Positions 1 to 8,489 are shown, numbered from the stretch's first letter. The stretch: 14,939 nucleotides of DNA from Euryarchaeota archaeon UBA28 (GCA_002501605.1 DANW01000008.1:724-15662), one strand, 5' to 3'. The notes: generated from the letters alone by a model not told the origin. Made by a program: numbers and translations.

Positions 1-123
1 GTCATCTTGTGGGTCCACAATTGGCTCAACAATCTCTTCGGCATCGTCACCTAGACAACCAGCAAGACTGGAAGTTATCATCAATACGCTCAGCAGGATA
101 GACCTGTATGCTACACTCTTCAT
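1..123 (-). CDS. Lipoprotein, N-terminal 41 residues (possible transporter solute-binding protein)
   Basis: The minus strand has an ATG at 123-121 and reads open to the window edge for 41 codons, so the gene is cut off. The start is a clear secretion signal: basic MKSVAYR, a hydrophobic stretch (about residues 8-19), then a lipobox L-A-G-C at residues 20-23, followed by an acidic linker (GDDAEE). This is the layout of an archaeal lipoprotein anchored outside the cytoplasmic membrane through the cysteine. Such lipoproteins are often solute-binding components of ABC transporters. It is divergent from a NikR-like metal regulator, so a metal-binding uptake component is plausible, but the ligand-binding domain lies outside the window. 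An AT-rich TATA-like element at about 139-153 fits a leaderless start here. Lipoprotein status is well supported; function is inferred from the neighbour. Confidence 0.7.
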   Translation of the reverse strand, partial: MKSVAYRSILLSVLMITSSLAGCLGDDAEEIVEPIVDPQDD

Positions 124-138
124 GGTATTTCGGGCAGA

Positions 139-153
139 TAATATATATTTAAC
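139..153 (-). promoter_or_regulatory. TATA-like promoter element for the lipoprotein gene
   Basis: On the minus strand the stretch TTAAATATATATTAT lies centred about 24-26 bases upstream of the ATG at 123. That is the spacing expected for an archaeal TATA box giving a leaderless or nearly leaderless transcript. The call rests on composition and spacing only. Confidence 0.5.
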
Positions 154-163
154 AGAACCTATT

Positions 164-190
164 AATTAGAAATTTACAAATTATTATTAG
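164..190. promoter_or_regulatory. AT-rich promoter/operator candidate before the NikR-like gene
   Basis: The 82-base gap between the divergent genes is strongly AT-rich. At 171-182 it holds a perfect short dyad, AATTT-AC-AAATT, flanked by further partly symmetric TTA/TAA blocks. This lies about 25-35 bases before the regulator start at 206, where its own TATA box would be expected. A ribbon-helix-helix dimer binds dyads, so autoregulation and control of the divergent lipoprotein gene are plausible. AT-rich DNA produces weak dyads by chance, so the operator assignment is tentative. Confidence 0.3.
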
Positions 191-205
191 TGATGATTTT
201 TTCGC

Positions 206-640
206 ATGTGCATGAGCAGAATAATTTCATTCAGCGCGGACAGGGAGTTTGCTGAGTCATTTGAAACTCTGATAGAAAAGTCCGGTTACAAGAACCGGAG
301 TCGCTTCCTTAGGGATGCATCTCTATACTTCGCAGAGATTCAACAGCGGGGAGACCTGATGAATATGGACAGTAACCAAGTCGTCGAGGGGCATATCATA
401 GTGCATTACCAGGAGAAGACTGAGCAGAGGTTGATGGTGAGTCGGACTGACTCCATTGAGGTTGCCGCGTATCATCACAGCAGCAGGCTTGGTCATTCCT
501 GCCACTCGTGTGTTGATGTGGTTCATGTCAAGGGGACCGCTGCGCATGTTAGGTCTGTGTATGAGCAACTGCAGAATACGCCCAACGTAGACAAGGTATC
601 ATTCACCAGCGCGCCGATGAAGGAAGAGGGCTGCTGTTAG
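206..640 (+). CDS. NikR-like ribbon-helix-helix metal-responsive transcriptional regulator
   Basis: The 144-residue length and two-part layout match NikR. Residues about 3-45 form a ribbon-helix-helix DNA-binding domain (MSRIISFSADREF strand and helix, then KNRSRFLRDA second helix). Residues about 58-137 resemble the ACT-like nickel-binding domain (VVEGHIIVHY strand, then VDVVHVKG, then NVDKVSFTS). E. coli NikR binds nickel with three His and one Cys in an H-x10-H-x-H-x5-C pattern. Here the segment 90-102 offers H90, H91, H97, C99, H100 and C102 in a shorter, different spacing, and the chain ends in CC, so the metal may not be nickel. An alternative start is the ATG at 212 (third residue). 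It is divergent from a lipoprotein gene, suggesting control of metal uptake, and it ends 13 bases before the convergent pckA. Family confident; metal and targets inferred. Confidence 0.8.
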   Translation: MCMSRIISFSADREFAESFETLIEKSGYKNRSRFLRDASLYFAEIQQRGDLMNMDSNQVVEGHIIVHYQEKTEQRLMVSRTDSIEVAAYHHSSRLGHSCHSCVDVVHVKGTAAHVRSVYEQLQNTPNVDKVSFTSAPMKEEGCC

Positions 641-653
641 TCGGTAAGAGCAT

Positions 654-2276
654 TTACTGACTGCCCAATACAATTGGGGAAGATGACATAACCTCATCAC
701 TGACTCCTTCCTTGTACTGTTCGAAATTCTCTATGAACATGCGAGCTAGGAGGTCTGCAACATTATCGAACTTCTTCTTGTCATTCCAAGTTTCTCTGGG
801 TTGTAAGATGCTGTCTGGGACTCCCTCGCAGGTGGTTGGTACCGAGAATCCGAATCTCCGGTCTTTTACGAAAACAACATCATCCAGATCTCCCTTCAAT
901 GCGGCATTGAGAAGCGCTCTCGTCCACTTGATTTTGATTCTACTGCTTTCCCCATATCCCCCAGCAACCCACCCGGTGTTGATGAGCCAGCACTTTGCAT
1001 CGTTATCCCTGATCTTATCTGACAGCAGATTAGCATAGATTGAGGGATGTCTGGGCATAAATGGAGCGCCAAAGCAGGTTGAGAAGGTGGCCTGTGGTTC
1101 AGTAATCCCAATCTCAGTTCCGGCAACCTTCGCCGTGTATCCAGAGATGAAGTGATATGCCGCTTGTTCGGGGGTAAGTCTGGAAAGTGGAGGGAGTACT
1201 CCAAAAGCGTCACACGTCAGGAAAACAACATTTTTTGGGTTTCCTGCCATAGAGTTGGATGTTCTATTTTCGATTGATTCTATGGGATATGACCCCCTGG
1301 TATTCTGTGTAAGGGAGTCATTTGTGAAGTCCGGAGTCCCATCGGCATTCAAAACCACGTTTTCAAGGATTGTGCCCCTCATCCTCGTGGTGGCAAAGAT
1401 TGCGGGTTCGTCTTTCTTTGATAGATTGATTAGCTTAGCGTAGCATCCTCCCTCGAAGTTGAACACTCCCTCTTCAGACCATCCATGTTCATCATCCCCC
1501 ACCAAAGCCCTCTCAGGATCTGCAGAGAGAGTCGTTTTTCCAGTCCCAGACAATCCGAAAAACAACGCTGAGCTTGTTCCATCGGTATTCGCAGAGCAGT
1601 GCATGGGCAGTAGCCCCTTAGCTGGTAAAATGTGGTTCATTATGGTGAAAATGGCCTTCTTTATTTCTCCGGCGTAGTGAGTCCCACCGATTATTACCAA
1701 TCCCCTATCCAATGAGAGTACGACGAAGACACCGGAATTTGTCCCATCCTGGTTTGGGTTTGCCCTAAGGTTGGGGGCGTGAAGTATTGTATACTCTGGG
1801 ATATGACCACGCAGGTCTTCTTCTGATACTCTGACGAACATGTTGTGCATGAAGGCGGCGTGCCACGCTTTCTCAGAGACCAGTCTGACGGGCATGGTAT
1901 GCTCAGGATCTGCTCCACAGAAGGCGTCCTTCACAAAAAGGTCGCTTGCTTCGTTGAGGTGTTTCCTAGTCTTATCCAACAGGCGCTCGAATTTTTCAGG
2001 TGAAATCGGTCTGTTTACTTGTCCCCACCAGACCTCATCAGCGAGACCTGGTTCTTTGACAATGAATCGATCATTGGGTGATCTACCTGTCCTCTCCCCT
2101 GTGGTCGCCAATAAAACTCCATGAGATGTATATTTGGCCTCCTTCCTAGAAACAGCCATTTCATGCAATTCTTCCCATCCTAGATTCCAATGCACATCCC
2201 CGGTAACTTCGAGCCCATGCTCCGATAAAGGAGTATTTACCATGGGGCTGGAGTCCGAAAACGTTCGGTCCCCCAT
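654..2276 (-). CDS. pckA: Phosphoenolpyruvate carboxykinase (ATP)
   Basis: Cytosolic enzyme that converts oxaloacetate and ATP to phosphoenolpyruvate, CO2 and ADP, the entry step of gluconeogenesis. The 540-residue length equals that of E. coli PckA and the two can be aligned by eye throughout. Visible motifs: oxaloacetate-binding TGRSP (63-67), the phosphate-handling MHCSAN (225-230), the P-loop GLSGTGKTTLS (241-251), the metal-binding LVGDDEHGW (258-266), FNFEGGCYAK (272-281) and the NTRGSYPI segment near 325-332. This is the ATP-dependent family, not the GTP-dependent type common in other archaea. The first ATG (2276) is used; an in-frame ATG at 2243 (residue 12) would also leave the conserved core intact. 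No clear TATA box or Shine-Dalgarno sequence was found upstream. The gene is transcribed alone, convergent with the regulator and divergent from the giant membrane protein. Confidence 0.97.
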   Translation of the reverse strand: MGDRTFSDSSPMVNTPLSEHGLEVTGDVHWNLGWEELHEMAVSRKEAKYTSHGVLLATTGERTGRSPNDRFIVKEPGLADEVWWGQVNRPISPEKFERLLDKTRKHLNEASDLFVKDAFCGADPEHTMPVRLVSEKAWHAAFMHNMFVRVSEEDLRGHIPEYTILHAPNLRANPNQDGTNSGVFVVLSLDRGLVIIGGTHYAGEIKKAIFTIMNHILPAKGLLPMHCSANTDGTSSALFFGLSGTGKTTLSADPERALVGDDEHGWSEEGVFNFEGGCYAKLINLSKKDEPAIFATTRMRGTILENVVLNADGTPDFTNDSLTQNTRGSYPIESIENRTSNSMAGNPKNVVFLTCDAFGVLPPLSRLTPEQAAYHFISGYTAKVAGTEIGITEPQATFSTCFGAPFMPRHPSIYANLLSDKIRDNDAKCWLINTGWVAGGYGESSRIKIKWTRALLNAALKGDLDDVVFVKDRRFGFSVPTTCEGVPDSILQPRETWNDKKKFDNVADLLARMFIENFEQYKEGVSDEVMSSSPIVLGSQ

Positions 2277-2395
2277 GACTACCGACTAGTACACTCACCT
2301 TCAAGGGTTGCGGAGGAGAGAGAAACAGAAACTAACCGCTGTTTAGATTAGTTGACCGGGGATGTCATTATCCCTCGTACGCTCTACGCTACACG

Positions 2396-5300
2396 ATGGT
2401 GGATGAGACTTCGGAAGACGAGGTCATCCGAGAGAGGGCATTTAGGATTAGTGACAAATTGGATATCGGGGATATCGTCGATTCATCCTTATTCGGGGAA
2501 AAAGATGTGGAGACCGATGATTATCATGAGGAGGATGAGGCCCTGGGAGACATCTTCGACCCATTCTCCAACAAGAAGGGAAGAGGGGGCATTCAAACAG
2601 ATGGAACTGTAAAAACAGCTCCAGAATCAGATATGGTAACTAATCTAGCCACAGATGGCGAGAGGGGTATCAATTGGATCCTCATGGGTACAATGATTCT
2701 AGTTTACAGTGCCATAGGAATTCAGATTGGCTTCGTATTCGAGCCGATAATGGCAACCGTTTCACTGATTTTTCTGGCAGGGCTGGGCTTCTTCCTTGGG
2801 GAACGATGGTCGAGTGACAATAGATTAAGGGTCTTGGGAATAACATGGGTCATAATCTCTATGAAGGTACTTTATGGATTGTCCGTGGAGTTACAGAGAT
2901 GGGGATTTGTGAGTGTGGAGGGGCTAGGTGTTCTGCTAATTGTCATAGTTTGTACCAATATAGCGGCCTCTTACAGATATGAGCATGATGCGATAGCCGC
3001 TCAATCTACATTGGTTCTTCTCGCAGTCGGTTCTACTGCAGGCTCTCTGTTCGGGCAAGAAGGAGTAGCTCTGATGATCCTTATCTCTACCATACTCGTG
3101 CACAGTCTAGCGATTCATAGGAAGTCTGGGAATCTAGCTGCTCTTGGAATAGCATCCTCGAATCTATGGATAGGGATGCACGCTACTACCGATGGATTTG
3201 AGATCGGGGAGCTTAGGGTGATGGCATTAGATAAGCCTCTACTTTTGTTTGTATTATTAATGGGGATTACTGCACTAAACGCTTCCATGGCCACGCGCTT
3301 CGCGAAGGAAGATAACTGGTTCTCGAAGGGAATGAAGGTACTTGGTCTAGGCAGACCGGGCCTCTGGGGCGTCTCGGTATCCATGGGTTTGATGGGGGCA
3401 CTACTTGCTGTAGCGGCGAACAGGGGAGACTTGGGGTATGCTCTTGGACTAGTAACCGTATTGGCAGGGGCTTTCTCAGGTTCCTACCTTGTTGTCAGAG
3501 GGGTTTCTTTTGAGAGAGTATTATACCCCCTCGCAAGTGTATCAATTGTTCTGTTAATTTTCCTATTATACGGACAGTCATTTTCCGCTTCCTACAATCT
3601 CTCAGAGTATTCTATGTTCACTATTCTGGGATCCGCAACTGTTGGAGCAGTAATACTCAGAGATCAGGATAGTGTTACTGACAGGGTACTCTGGATGGGC
3701 GTTGTTGCAGTACTAAGCTTACTGATAATCCTAGTTCCCGCTGAGTCAGTCGATTCGGGAGGGGATGGGGGCGCCCTACTTTTAGGCATGTTATCCATAC
3801 TTCACATAGGCAGTGGAGCTCTGGCGATAAAGAGGAAATCTCCATCACTAGCGGGGGTGACGGTCCTTCTTCCATGGACGTGGATAATAATTGAGCAATT
3901 CGTGCAGGAAGCTGTAAGGACAATCCTGATTTCTAACGACTTTAATGACCCCGGGAGCATTATTGAAATGGCACCTGAACCTTTGGCGGTCTATCTGTTG
4001 GTATGCTCGGTAATGTTGGTTTTGGTCAATGAGAGAATGGGTAAAACTGATGTCAACTTAGCTTCTAAGTTTCTTGGTATTTCTGAGATTTCAGCCTCAA
4101 TAAGGGACTCCGGAGGTTTGCAGTTATGGAGTCTCGGCTTATGGCTACCGATGGTTTCAATCTTGTTTTTAGCGCAATTTGGAGGATTTACATCACTAAC
4201 TCTCCTAATCGTGACCGGGGCCTTGTGGGGGATGCATACATTGGCCCATGTTAGGGGAGTCAGGGTTGGTAATCTGGAAATAATGATTGGCACGATAATC
4301 ATATCTGGTGTCGCGATTCAATGGAGACATGGTATGGGCGAGTATGTCTCTTTATTCGTGTGTACTGTTCTGGTCGTGATCCTACTATTCGCAAAAGAAG
4401 GACGAGAACTGTTCACAGTTTCTATGGGGTCAATGGGCGCAATACTGCTACTTATGATTCCTGAACGAGAGATTTCGGTAAACCTCCAAGATTATTCATC
4501 CCTCACATCTCTAGATTCTTCGATGGTAGCTCTGATCTGCACTGGAGTAATACTTTCAATCTATTTGCCGAGATCCGGATCCACCGATGAATTGCTCAAA
4601 CCAGCGCTTTCATCCCTGTGGCTTATGTCTATTTGCATAGCAGTGACTTACGTCGGTAGAAATCCAACGTACCTGATGATGTCTATTTCGATGTTCATGA
4701 TAGCCACGGTCTGGCTAGTTGCCAGGGGGGAGCTGCGAAGGGAATTACAGACTGTGGCGAAGTTGGAGGAAAGGAGGAGTCTGGCGTTAAAGAAGGCACA
4801 ATTTGAGAGTGGAGGAACAGAATTGTCGACATTCGACGCTCGAGAGGCCGAGCTACTGGCTACCAGAAAGAAGAATCGGGAGCAGAGCCAGACAGATGAT
4901 ACTGAGGAGCTTTACACATCTGACATATCTCATAAGCCGGTAATAGTTATTGCAGTGATGATTCTGGTCTTCGTTTCTGGGATAGTATTAGGACTCACTT
5001 CGGGACAGAACCCCACATTGCTTCTCGCGGTTGGAGTTTTTGTCACTATCCTGATCGGGATAGCAAGATTCAGAACTAAACAATTAGAGCTAGATCTACC
5101 ACATTTGCTCGGAATGGAGATGCCGATAGCAATTGCCATTTTTGGACTGGTTTCGATGCATATCTCCTCCCTGATGGGGCCCGGCTCCAGTAACACCGAT
5201 CTGTCTAGTATGGGCGTACTCACGATGCTGATATTGGAGCTTTGTCTGATTTCTTTATACCAACAAGACAACATGCTTGACAGGATTCCGATTGCTGTTG

Positions 5301-6103
5301 ATTGGTTCATCTACTCCTTGTTGGTGGACAGATTTCTCGGAGTCATATTGTATGAATCATTACCGTGGCCACTTAGCATCGATCCATTCTCAGGAGATTC
5401 TTTTGTATGGGAGCTTCCCCTTTTCGGACTGGAACTGTGCCTTATATTCGCAGTACTGACTAGCTATTGGATCGGGGAGATGAGGAAAAAAAAGGGGAGG
5501 ATTCCCGAGAAGGGGACTTCGGCTGGAGTTAGGGTTTTATCTGTGACTCTGTTGTCTACTGGCGTAGCAGGGATTTTAGCCATACTATTTACAATAAATT
5601 ACGGGTGGAATAGGAAGGAGCCAACTGCTGTTGGTATGGCGATATTAGGAATGGCGATGAGCGTGGTTTCAGTCGGGAATTGGGTTAATGGCATTTCAGG
5701 AGTTGTCGGAGAGGTCTACATTGCTATGGGAATGATTCTACTGGTGGTGTTAGCAAGTACTCTATTTGTTGGAGGCGATAGATGGTCTGGAATGCTCTCG
5801 ACACTTGCTCATATTCTCCTAATAGTAGGGTCAATTTATTCAGGAATGGCATTCATAATTCCAATTTTGCTGATTTTGTTGTCTACTTCGGTATGGGTAG
5901 TCGGGATACTCCAATTAAGAAAGTCCCTGAGGGCATTTGGCCTCATTGACTTAATCGTCGCAATCATTTGCTCTCTTGCCTTCTATGGCAGTATACTTTT
6001 CCAGCCACATATATTCTTGTTGGGGCTTTCAATAGTTGCAATAGAGCTTGGTATAATTTCTTGGTTAGGACTGAGGAATGAAGATAGCCTGGCTGTGAAC
6101 TGA
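2396..6103 (+). CDS. Giant polytopic membrane protein of unknown function (1235 aa)
   Basis: I do not recognise the family. Residues 1-90 are hydrophilic and very acidic (runs such as DDYHEEDEALGD near 41-52), presumably cytoplasmic. From about 93 to 776 there are some 22-24 hydrophobic segments separated by short loops. Residues 777-847 form a charged, coiled-coil-like loop (RRELQTVAKLEERRSLALKK, then DAREAELLATRKKNREQ). From 848 to about 1225 there are a further 12-13 segments, so about 35 in all. I see no nucleotide-binding motif, conserved charged pair in a membrane segment, peptidase motif or glycosyltransferase motif. The size and loop-poor helix packing recall large DUF2339-type bacterial membrane proteins, but I cannot show homology. 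The ATG at 2396 has no visible Shine-Dalgarno. The membrane-anchored FKBP-like gene follows 45 bases later on the same strand and may be co-transcribed. Confidence 0.9.
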   Translation: MVDETSEDEVIRERAFRISDKLDIGDIVDSSLFGEKDVETDDYHEEDEALGDIFDPFSNKKGRGGIQTDGTVKTAPESDMVTNLATDGERGINWILMGTMILVYSAIGIQIGFVFEPIMATVSLIFLAGLGFFLGERWSSDNRLRVLGITWVIISMKVLYGLSVELQRWGFVSVEGLGVLLIVIVCTNIAASYRYEHDAIAAQSTLVLLAVGSTAGSLFGQEGVALMILISTILVHSLAIHRKSGNLAALGIASSNLWIGMHATTDGFEIGELRVMALDKPLLLFVLLMGITALNASMATRFAKEDNWFSKGMKVLGLGRPGLWGVSVSMGLMGALLAVAANRGDLGYALGLVTVLAGAFSGSYLVVRGVSFERVLYPLASVSIVLLIFLLYGQSFSASYNLSEYSMFTILGSATVGAVILRDQDSVTDRVLWMGVVAVLSLLIILVPAESVDSGGDGGALLLGMLSILHIGSGALAIKRKSPSLAGVTVLLPWTWIIIEQFVQEAVRTILISNDFNDPGSIIEMAPEPLAVYLLVCSVMLVLVNERMGKTDVNLASKFLGISEISASIRDSGGLQLWSLGLWLPMVSILFLAQFGGFTSLTLLIVTGALWGMHTLAHVRGVRVGNLEIMIGTIIISGVAIQWRHGMGEYVSLFVCTVLVVILLFAKEGRELFTVSMGSMGAILLLMIPEREISVNLQDYSSLTSLDSSMVALICTGVILSIYLPRSGSTDELLKPALSSLWLMSICIAVTYVGRNPTYLMMSISMFMIATVWLVARGELRRELQTVAKLEERRSLALKKAQFESGGTELSTFDAREAELLATRKKNREQSQTDDTEELYTSDISHKPVIVIAVMILVFVSGIVLGLTSGQNPTLLLAVGVFVTILIGIARFRTKQLELDLPHLLGMEMPIAIAIFGLVSMHISSLMGPGSSNTDLSSMGVLTMLILELCLISLYQQDNMLDRIPIAVDWFIYSLLVDRFLGVILYESLPWPLSIDPFSGDSFVWELPLFGLELCLIFAVLTSYWIGEMRKKKGRIPEKGTSAGVRVLSVTLLSTGVAGILAILFTINYGWNRKEPTAVGMAILGMAMSVVSVGNWVNGISGVVGEVYIAMGMILLVVLASTLFVGGDRWSGMLSTLAHILLIVGSIYSGMAFIIPILLILLSTSVWVVGILQLRKSLRAFGLIDLIVAIICSLAFYGSILFQPHIFLLGLSIVAIELGIISWLGLRNEDSLAVN

Positions 6104-6148
6104 TAGTCTGTAAATCAAAGCGATTGAGAACAAAGTGGGCCAACCTTG

Positions 6149-7135
6149 ATGGCGGTTGGGCTCGGCAAAAGAATTGTGACGCGGTCTTGGATATCAGATA
6201 CGCCCGACGAAGTCGAGCATCCCCCTGTCCCACTAGGTATCAATGAGATGGCTGTTCCAAGGGCCTCTATACTGCTCTCAATATCCACAGTATTGCTAAT
6301 CCTGATATCATCTGTCTGGATAGGTTTCTCGGCAGTTGGCTTCTTGGAGAAGTTGGAAGAGTCTTTTGAATCTGTGGACGAGTCAATGATTGAGATGGAT
6401 GGTAGATGGTCCTGGGAAGTTGACCTGTTGTTTGACACATGTGATTCAAGGGAGGGGGATTGGACTTGGCCTGAGAATCTGTCCGCTCAGGATGAGGTTT
6501 TCCTATACCCAGGAGAGCTAAGATGTGACTGGGAGCACCAAGGTCAGGGAGACAGAGCCTCAGTTGTAGTCTACAATAGAGGAAATCAAACTCTAGATCT
6601 ACTTCTAGAAATTGGGGGACCTGATGTTTTATTCTCTGCCTCTGGAGACACACAGTATCTCATCAACGAGATATCGGGTAATGATGCAGTAATTCTGGAA
6701 ATAGAGTTGACTGAGGATATCACCGAGGGAGAGATATCAATAATCGCATCTCATGTGTCACTTATGGCTGCGGAGGTTAGGCTCGATGTGAGCATATATC
6801 AGGGAACTGATGCAAGATCTCTGCACATTGAGGAGGGAGATAGAGTAGAGGTCGAGTATACTGTTTGGAACGCTGACACAGGAGAGGAGCTTGACAGCGG
6901 AACATGGACTGAAAATGCTGGAGATCCATGGTTCTCAATAGAGGGTTTTGGTTGGTCTGCGATTGGCCTGGATATTGATGATGACAGGGGTTTGATACCT
7001 GGAGTGGAGACTGGGACTAAACACACGACTCTCCTTCCCCCAGCCATAGCTTACGGAAACAGTGATGGTCATGAGCTGCAAGATGTTTGGCTCAGATTTG
7101 AGATTGATCTAGATAGGGCCCCTATTTCAGGATAA
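6149..7135 (+). CDS. Membrane-anchored extracytoplasmic protein with C-terminal FKBP-type prolyl isomerase-like domain
   Basis: The 328-residue product has a short N-terminal segment, one membrane helix at about 39-62 (ASILLSISTVLLILISSVWIGF) and then an acidic domain predicted to lie outside the membrane. Residues 85-220 look beta-rich, with two cysteines (C98, C126) that could pair. Residues 226-322 match the FKBP fold in order: EEGDRVEVEYTVW, TGEELDSG, LIPGVETGTKHTTLLPPAIAYG, and the final strand VWLRFEIDL. Of the FKBP12 pocket, equivalents of Y26, D37, F46, I56, Y82 and F99 can be placed; the W59 position is Val, so activity may be altered or lost and a chaperone role is possible. I chose ATG 6149; a TTG lies directly before it at 6146. 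An internal ATG (residue 34) just before the helix is a less likely alternative. It probably helps fold exported proteins. Confidence 0.8.
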   Translation: MAVGLGKRIVTRSWISDTPDEVEHPPVPLGINEMAVPRASILLSISTVLLILISSVWIGFSAVGFLEKLEESFESVDESMIEMDGRWSWEVDLLFDTCDSREGDWTWPENLSAQDEVFLYPGELRCDWEHQGQGDRASVVVYNRGNQTLDLLLEIGGPDVLFSASGDTQYLINEISGNDAVILEIELTEDITEGEISIIASHVSLMAAEVRLDVSIYQGTDARSLHIEEGDRVEVEYTVWNADTGEELDSGTWTENAGDPWFSIEGFGWSAIGLDIDDDRGLIPGVETGTKHTTLLPPAIAYGNSDGHELQDVWLRFEIDLDRAPISG

Positions 7136-7152
7136 AACAGGAAGGTTAGAAA

Positions 7153-8457
7153 ATGTCCGAAGAAAATTCTCATGTCTCTGTGAAACCGTCTGAATCTGTA
7201 TCAAAGGAGGCGGGAAAACGGGTTGAAAGTAAACCAGGTAGAAAGGGGGAGCCTGCCTTCCATCTAACTGAGCAGATGCGTAGGCTTTCTACACCCTGGG
7301 GAGTTGCTCTAGCTCGTGCAGGTCAGATCGATCCGGGATCTTTGGGGCCCGGTATAATCCTAGATGCAGCTGTAGGTTCAGGCTTGCAATTGATTGCTTA
7401 TTCGAATGTTCTGAAAAGGCCTTCCCTTGGAGTGGAAATAGATGGGAATGTGGCTGTTTTGTGTGCTGCAAACATGTTTTCAGCGGCTGGAAAAGATGAT
7501 ATTCAGAGATCTATGGACAGGGTGATAATCGGAGATAGTACTGATTCAGTAGGGGTGATGAATGAGTTTTGGTCGAGTCTCAGGGAGTCAGGAACAAGGG
7601 CGCATCCGCCAGTAGCAATGCTTCATCTTGATCCTGCGAGACCACGGGACGCACAGAAACATCACATAGATGAGATGGAGCCATCCGTCGAGTCAGTGTT
7701 ATCATCTTGGAAGCAATATCTGGAGCTTGGCCCTCGGGGGCCTTGCATAATCCTGGACTTATCACCTAGATTGGAAATCGAACAGAGATCTATGATTGAT
7801 GAAACGGTGGAAAGGTTGTTTCCCGGATGTGGAAGGACTTGGGAGTGGATGAGTAGAGGAGGGGGAAGAGTAGACAGGCTCTCGTTATGGATAGGATCCC
7901 TTTCTTCCAATAAAGCTAGGAGATGCATCAGAATGGGAACGAAGAGGATAATGTCCTCGATTGAGGGAGATGGGGATGAAGTACGGGCCATTAGCCTGAT
8001 AGATCCTCCGCCATTTGAGTCTTGGATCACCATCGTGGATCCAGCAGTATTGGAGAGTGGTTTACAACATGAGTGGATTTCAAAGGCTATTCCTGATGGA
8101 TCTGGATACTCCTGGATAAGGACCGAGGGAAGAAGGCCGTTATTGATACACACAGAGCCAATAAACGAGGATGATGATGTCAGAGGTTTTGTAGTTTCCA
8201 CCGGTCAGGTGGTACAACACAGACTTTCACCGCCCGAGGATCACACAATCTCTCAGATTGCATCATCACTCGCAAGGCTGGAGATAGGTAGTGTAACTCT
8301 GAGGTGCTCTCTAGACCCGGATATGCATCCAAAACTGCAGAGGAGGCTTCACAGGGCAATGAGGGAGATTGAGGGTTCTCGTTCATTTATGGTTGATATC
8401 GAGCTTTCCAGGGATACGGGAAATTACACTATGTTTGTCGTCTGTAGGGAAGATTAG
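7153..8457 (+). CDS. SAM-dependent methyltransferase with THUMP-like C-terminal domain (PG_1098-like)
   Basis: The 434-residue protein begins with a hydrophilic tail (1-38). A class I methyltransferase core follows: motif I ILDAAVGSGLQ (69-79), the acidic end of strand 2 in GVEID (93-97), VIIGDS (124-129) and the catalytic-loop position HLDPARPRD (158-166). Further on are SPRLEIE (204-210), EWMSRGGGRVDRLSLWIG (231-248), DPAVLESGL (296-304) and a C-terminal segment with ARLEIGSVTLRC (374-385) and LDPDMHPKLQRRL (387-399). This order (DPAR, SPRL, an EPDPAVIRAGL-like block, then a basic THUMP-like domain) is as I recall it from the PG_1098/THUMP-like family, whose substrate is probably RNA but is not established. 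It starts 17 bases after the FKBP-like gene and sits 96 bases upstream of the ribosomal cluster. Methyltransferase fold is confident; family good; substrate unknown. Confidence 0.82.
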   Translation: MSEENSHVSVKPSESVSKEAGKRVESKPGRKGEPAFHLTEQMRRLSTPWGVALARAGQIDPGSLGPGIILDAAVGSGLQLIAYSNVLKRPSLGVEIDGNVAVLCAANMFSAAGKDDIQRSMDRVIIGDSTDSVGVMNEFWSSLRESGTRAHPPVAMLHLDPARPRDAQKHHIDEMEPSVESVLSSWKQYLELGPRGPCIILDLSPRLEIEQRSMIDETVERLFPGCGRTWEWMSRGGGRVDRLSLWIGSLSSNKARRCIRMGTKRIMSSIEGDGDEVRAISLIDPPPFESWITIVDPAVLESGLQHEWISKAIPDGSGYSWIRTEGRRPLLIHTEPINEDDDVRGFVVSTGQVVQHRLSPPEDHTISQIASSLARLEIGSVTLRCSLDPDMHPKLQRRLHRAMREIEGSRSFMVDIELSRDTGNYTMFVVCRED

Positions 8458-8480
8458 TGGCCACAATGGTCTCCAATCGG

Positions 8481-8489
8481 TTCAAATAG
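8481..8489 (+). promoter_or_regulatory. Possible TATA box for the ribosomal protein cluster
   Basis: TTCAAATAG is the only A/T-rich octamer-like stretch in the 96-base gap before rpsM. It would place transcription start near 8510-8515, just ahead of the leader hairpin. It is an imperfect match to the archaeal TTTAWATA consensus with no obvious BRE, so weak support. Confidence 0.3.

Noticed and set aside
2352..2612. Overlapping 86-codon frame at the start of the giant membrane protein gene.
   Set aside because: TTG start, basic and unlike any protein; it lies inside the well-supported acidic N-terminus of the 1235-residue protein.
7662..8201. A 179-codon frame on the minus strand inside the methyltransferase gene.
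   Set aside because: Antisense shadow of a gene with recognisable motifs; no domain, no promoter and no ribosome site of its own.
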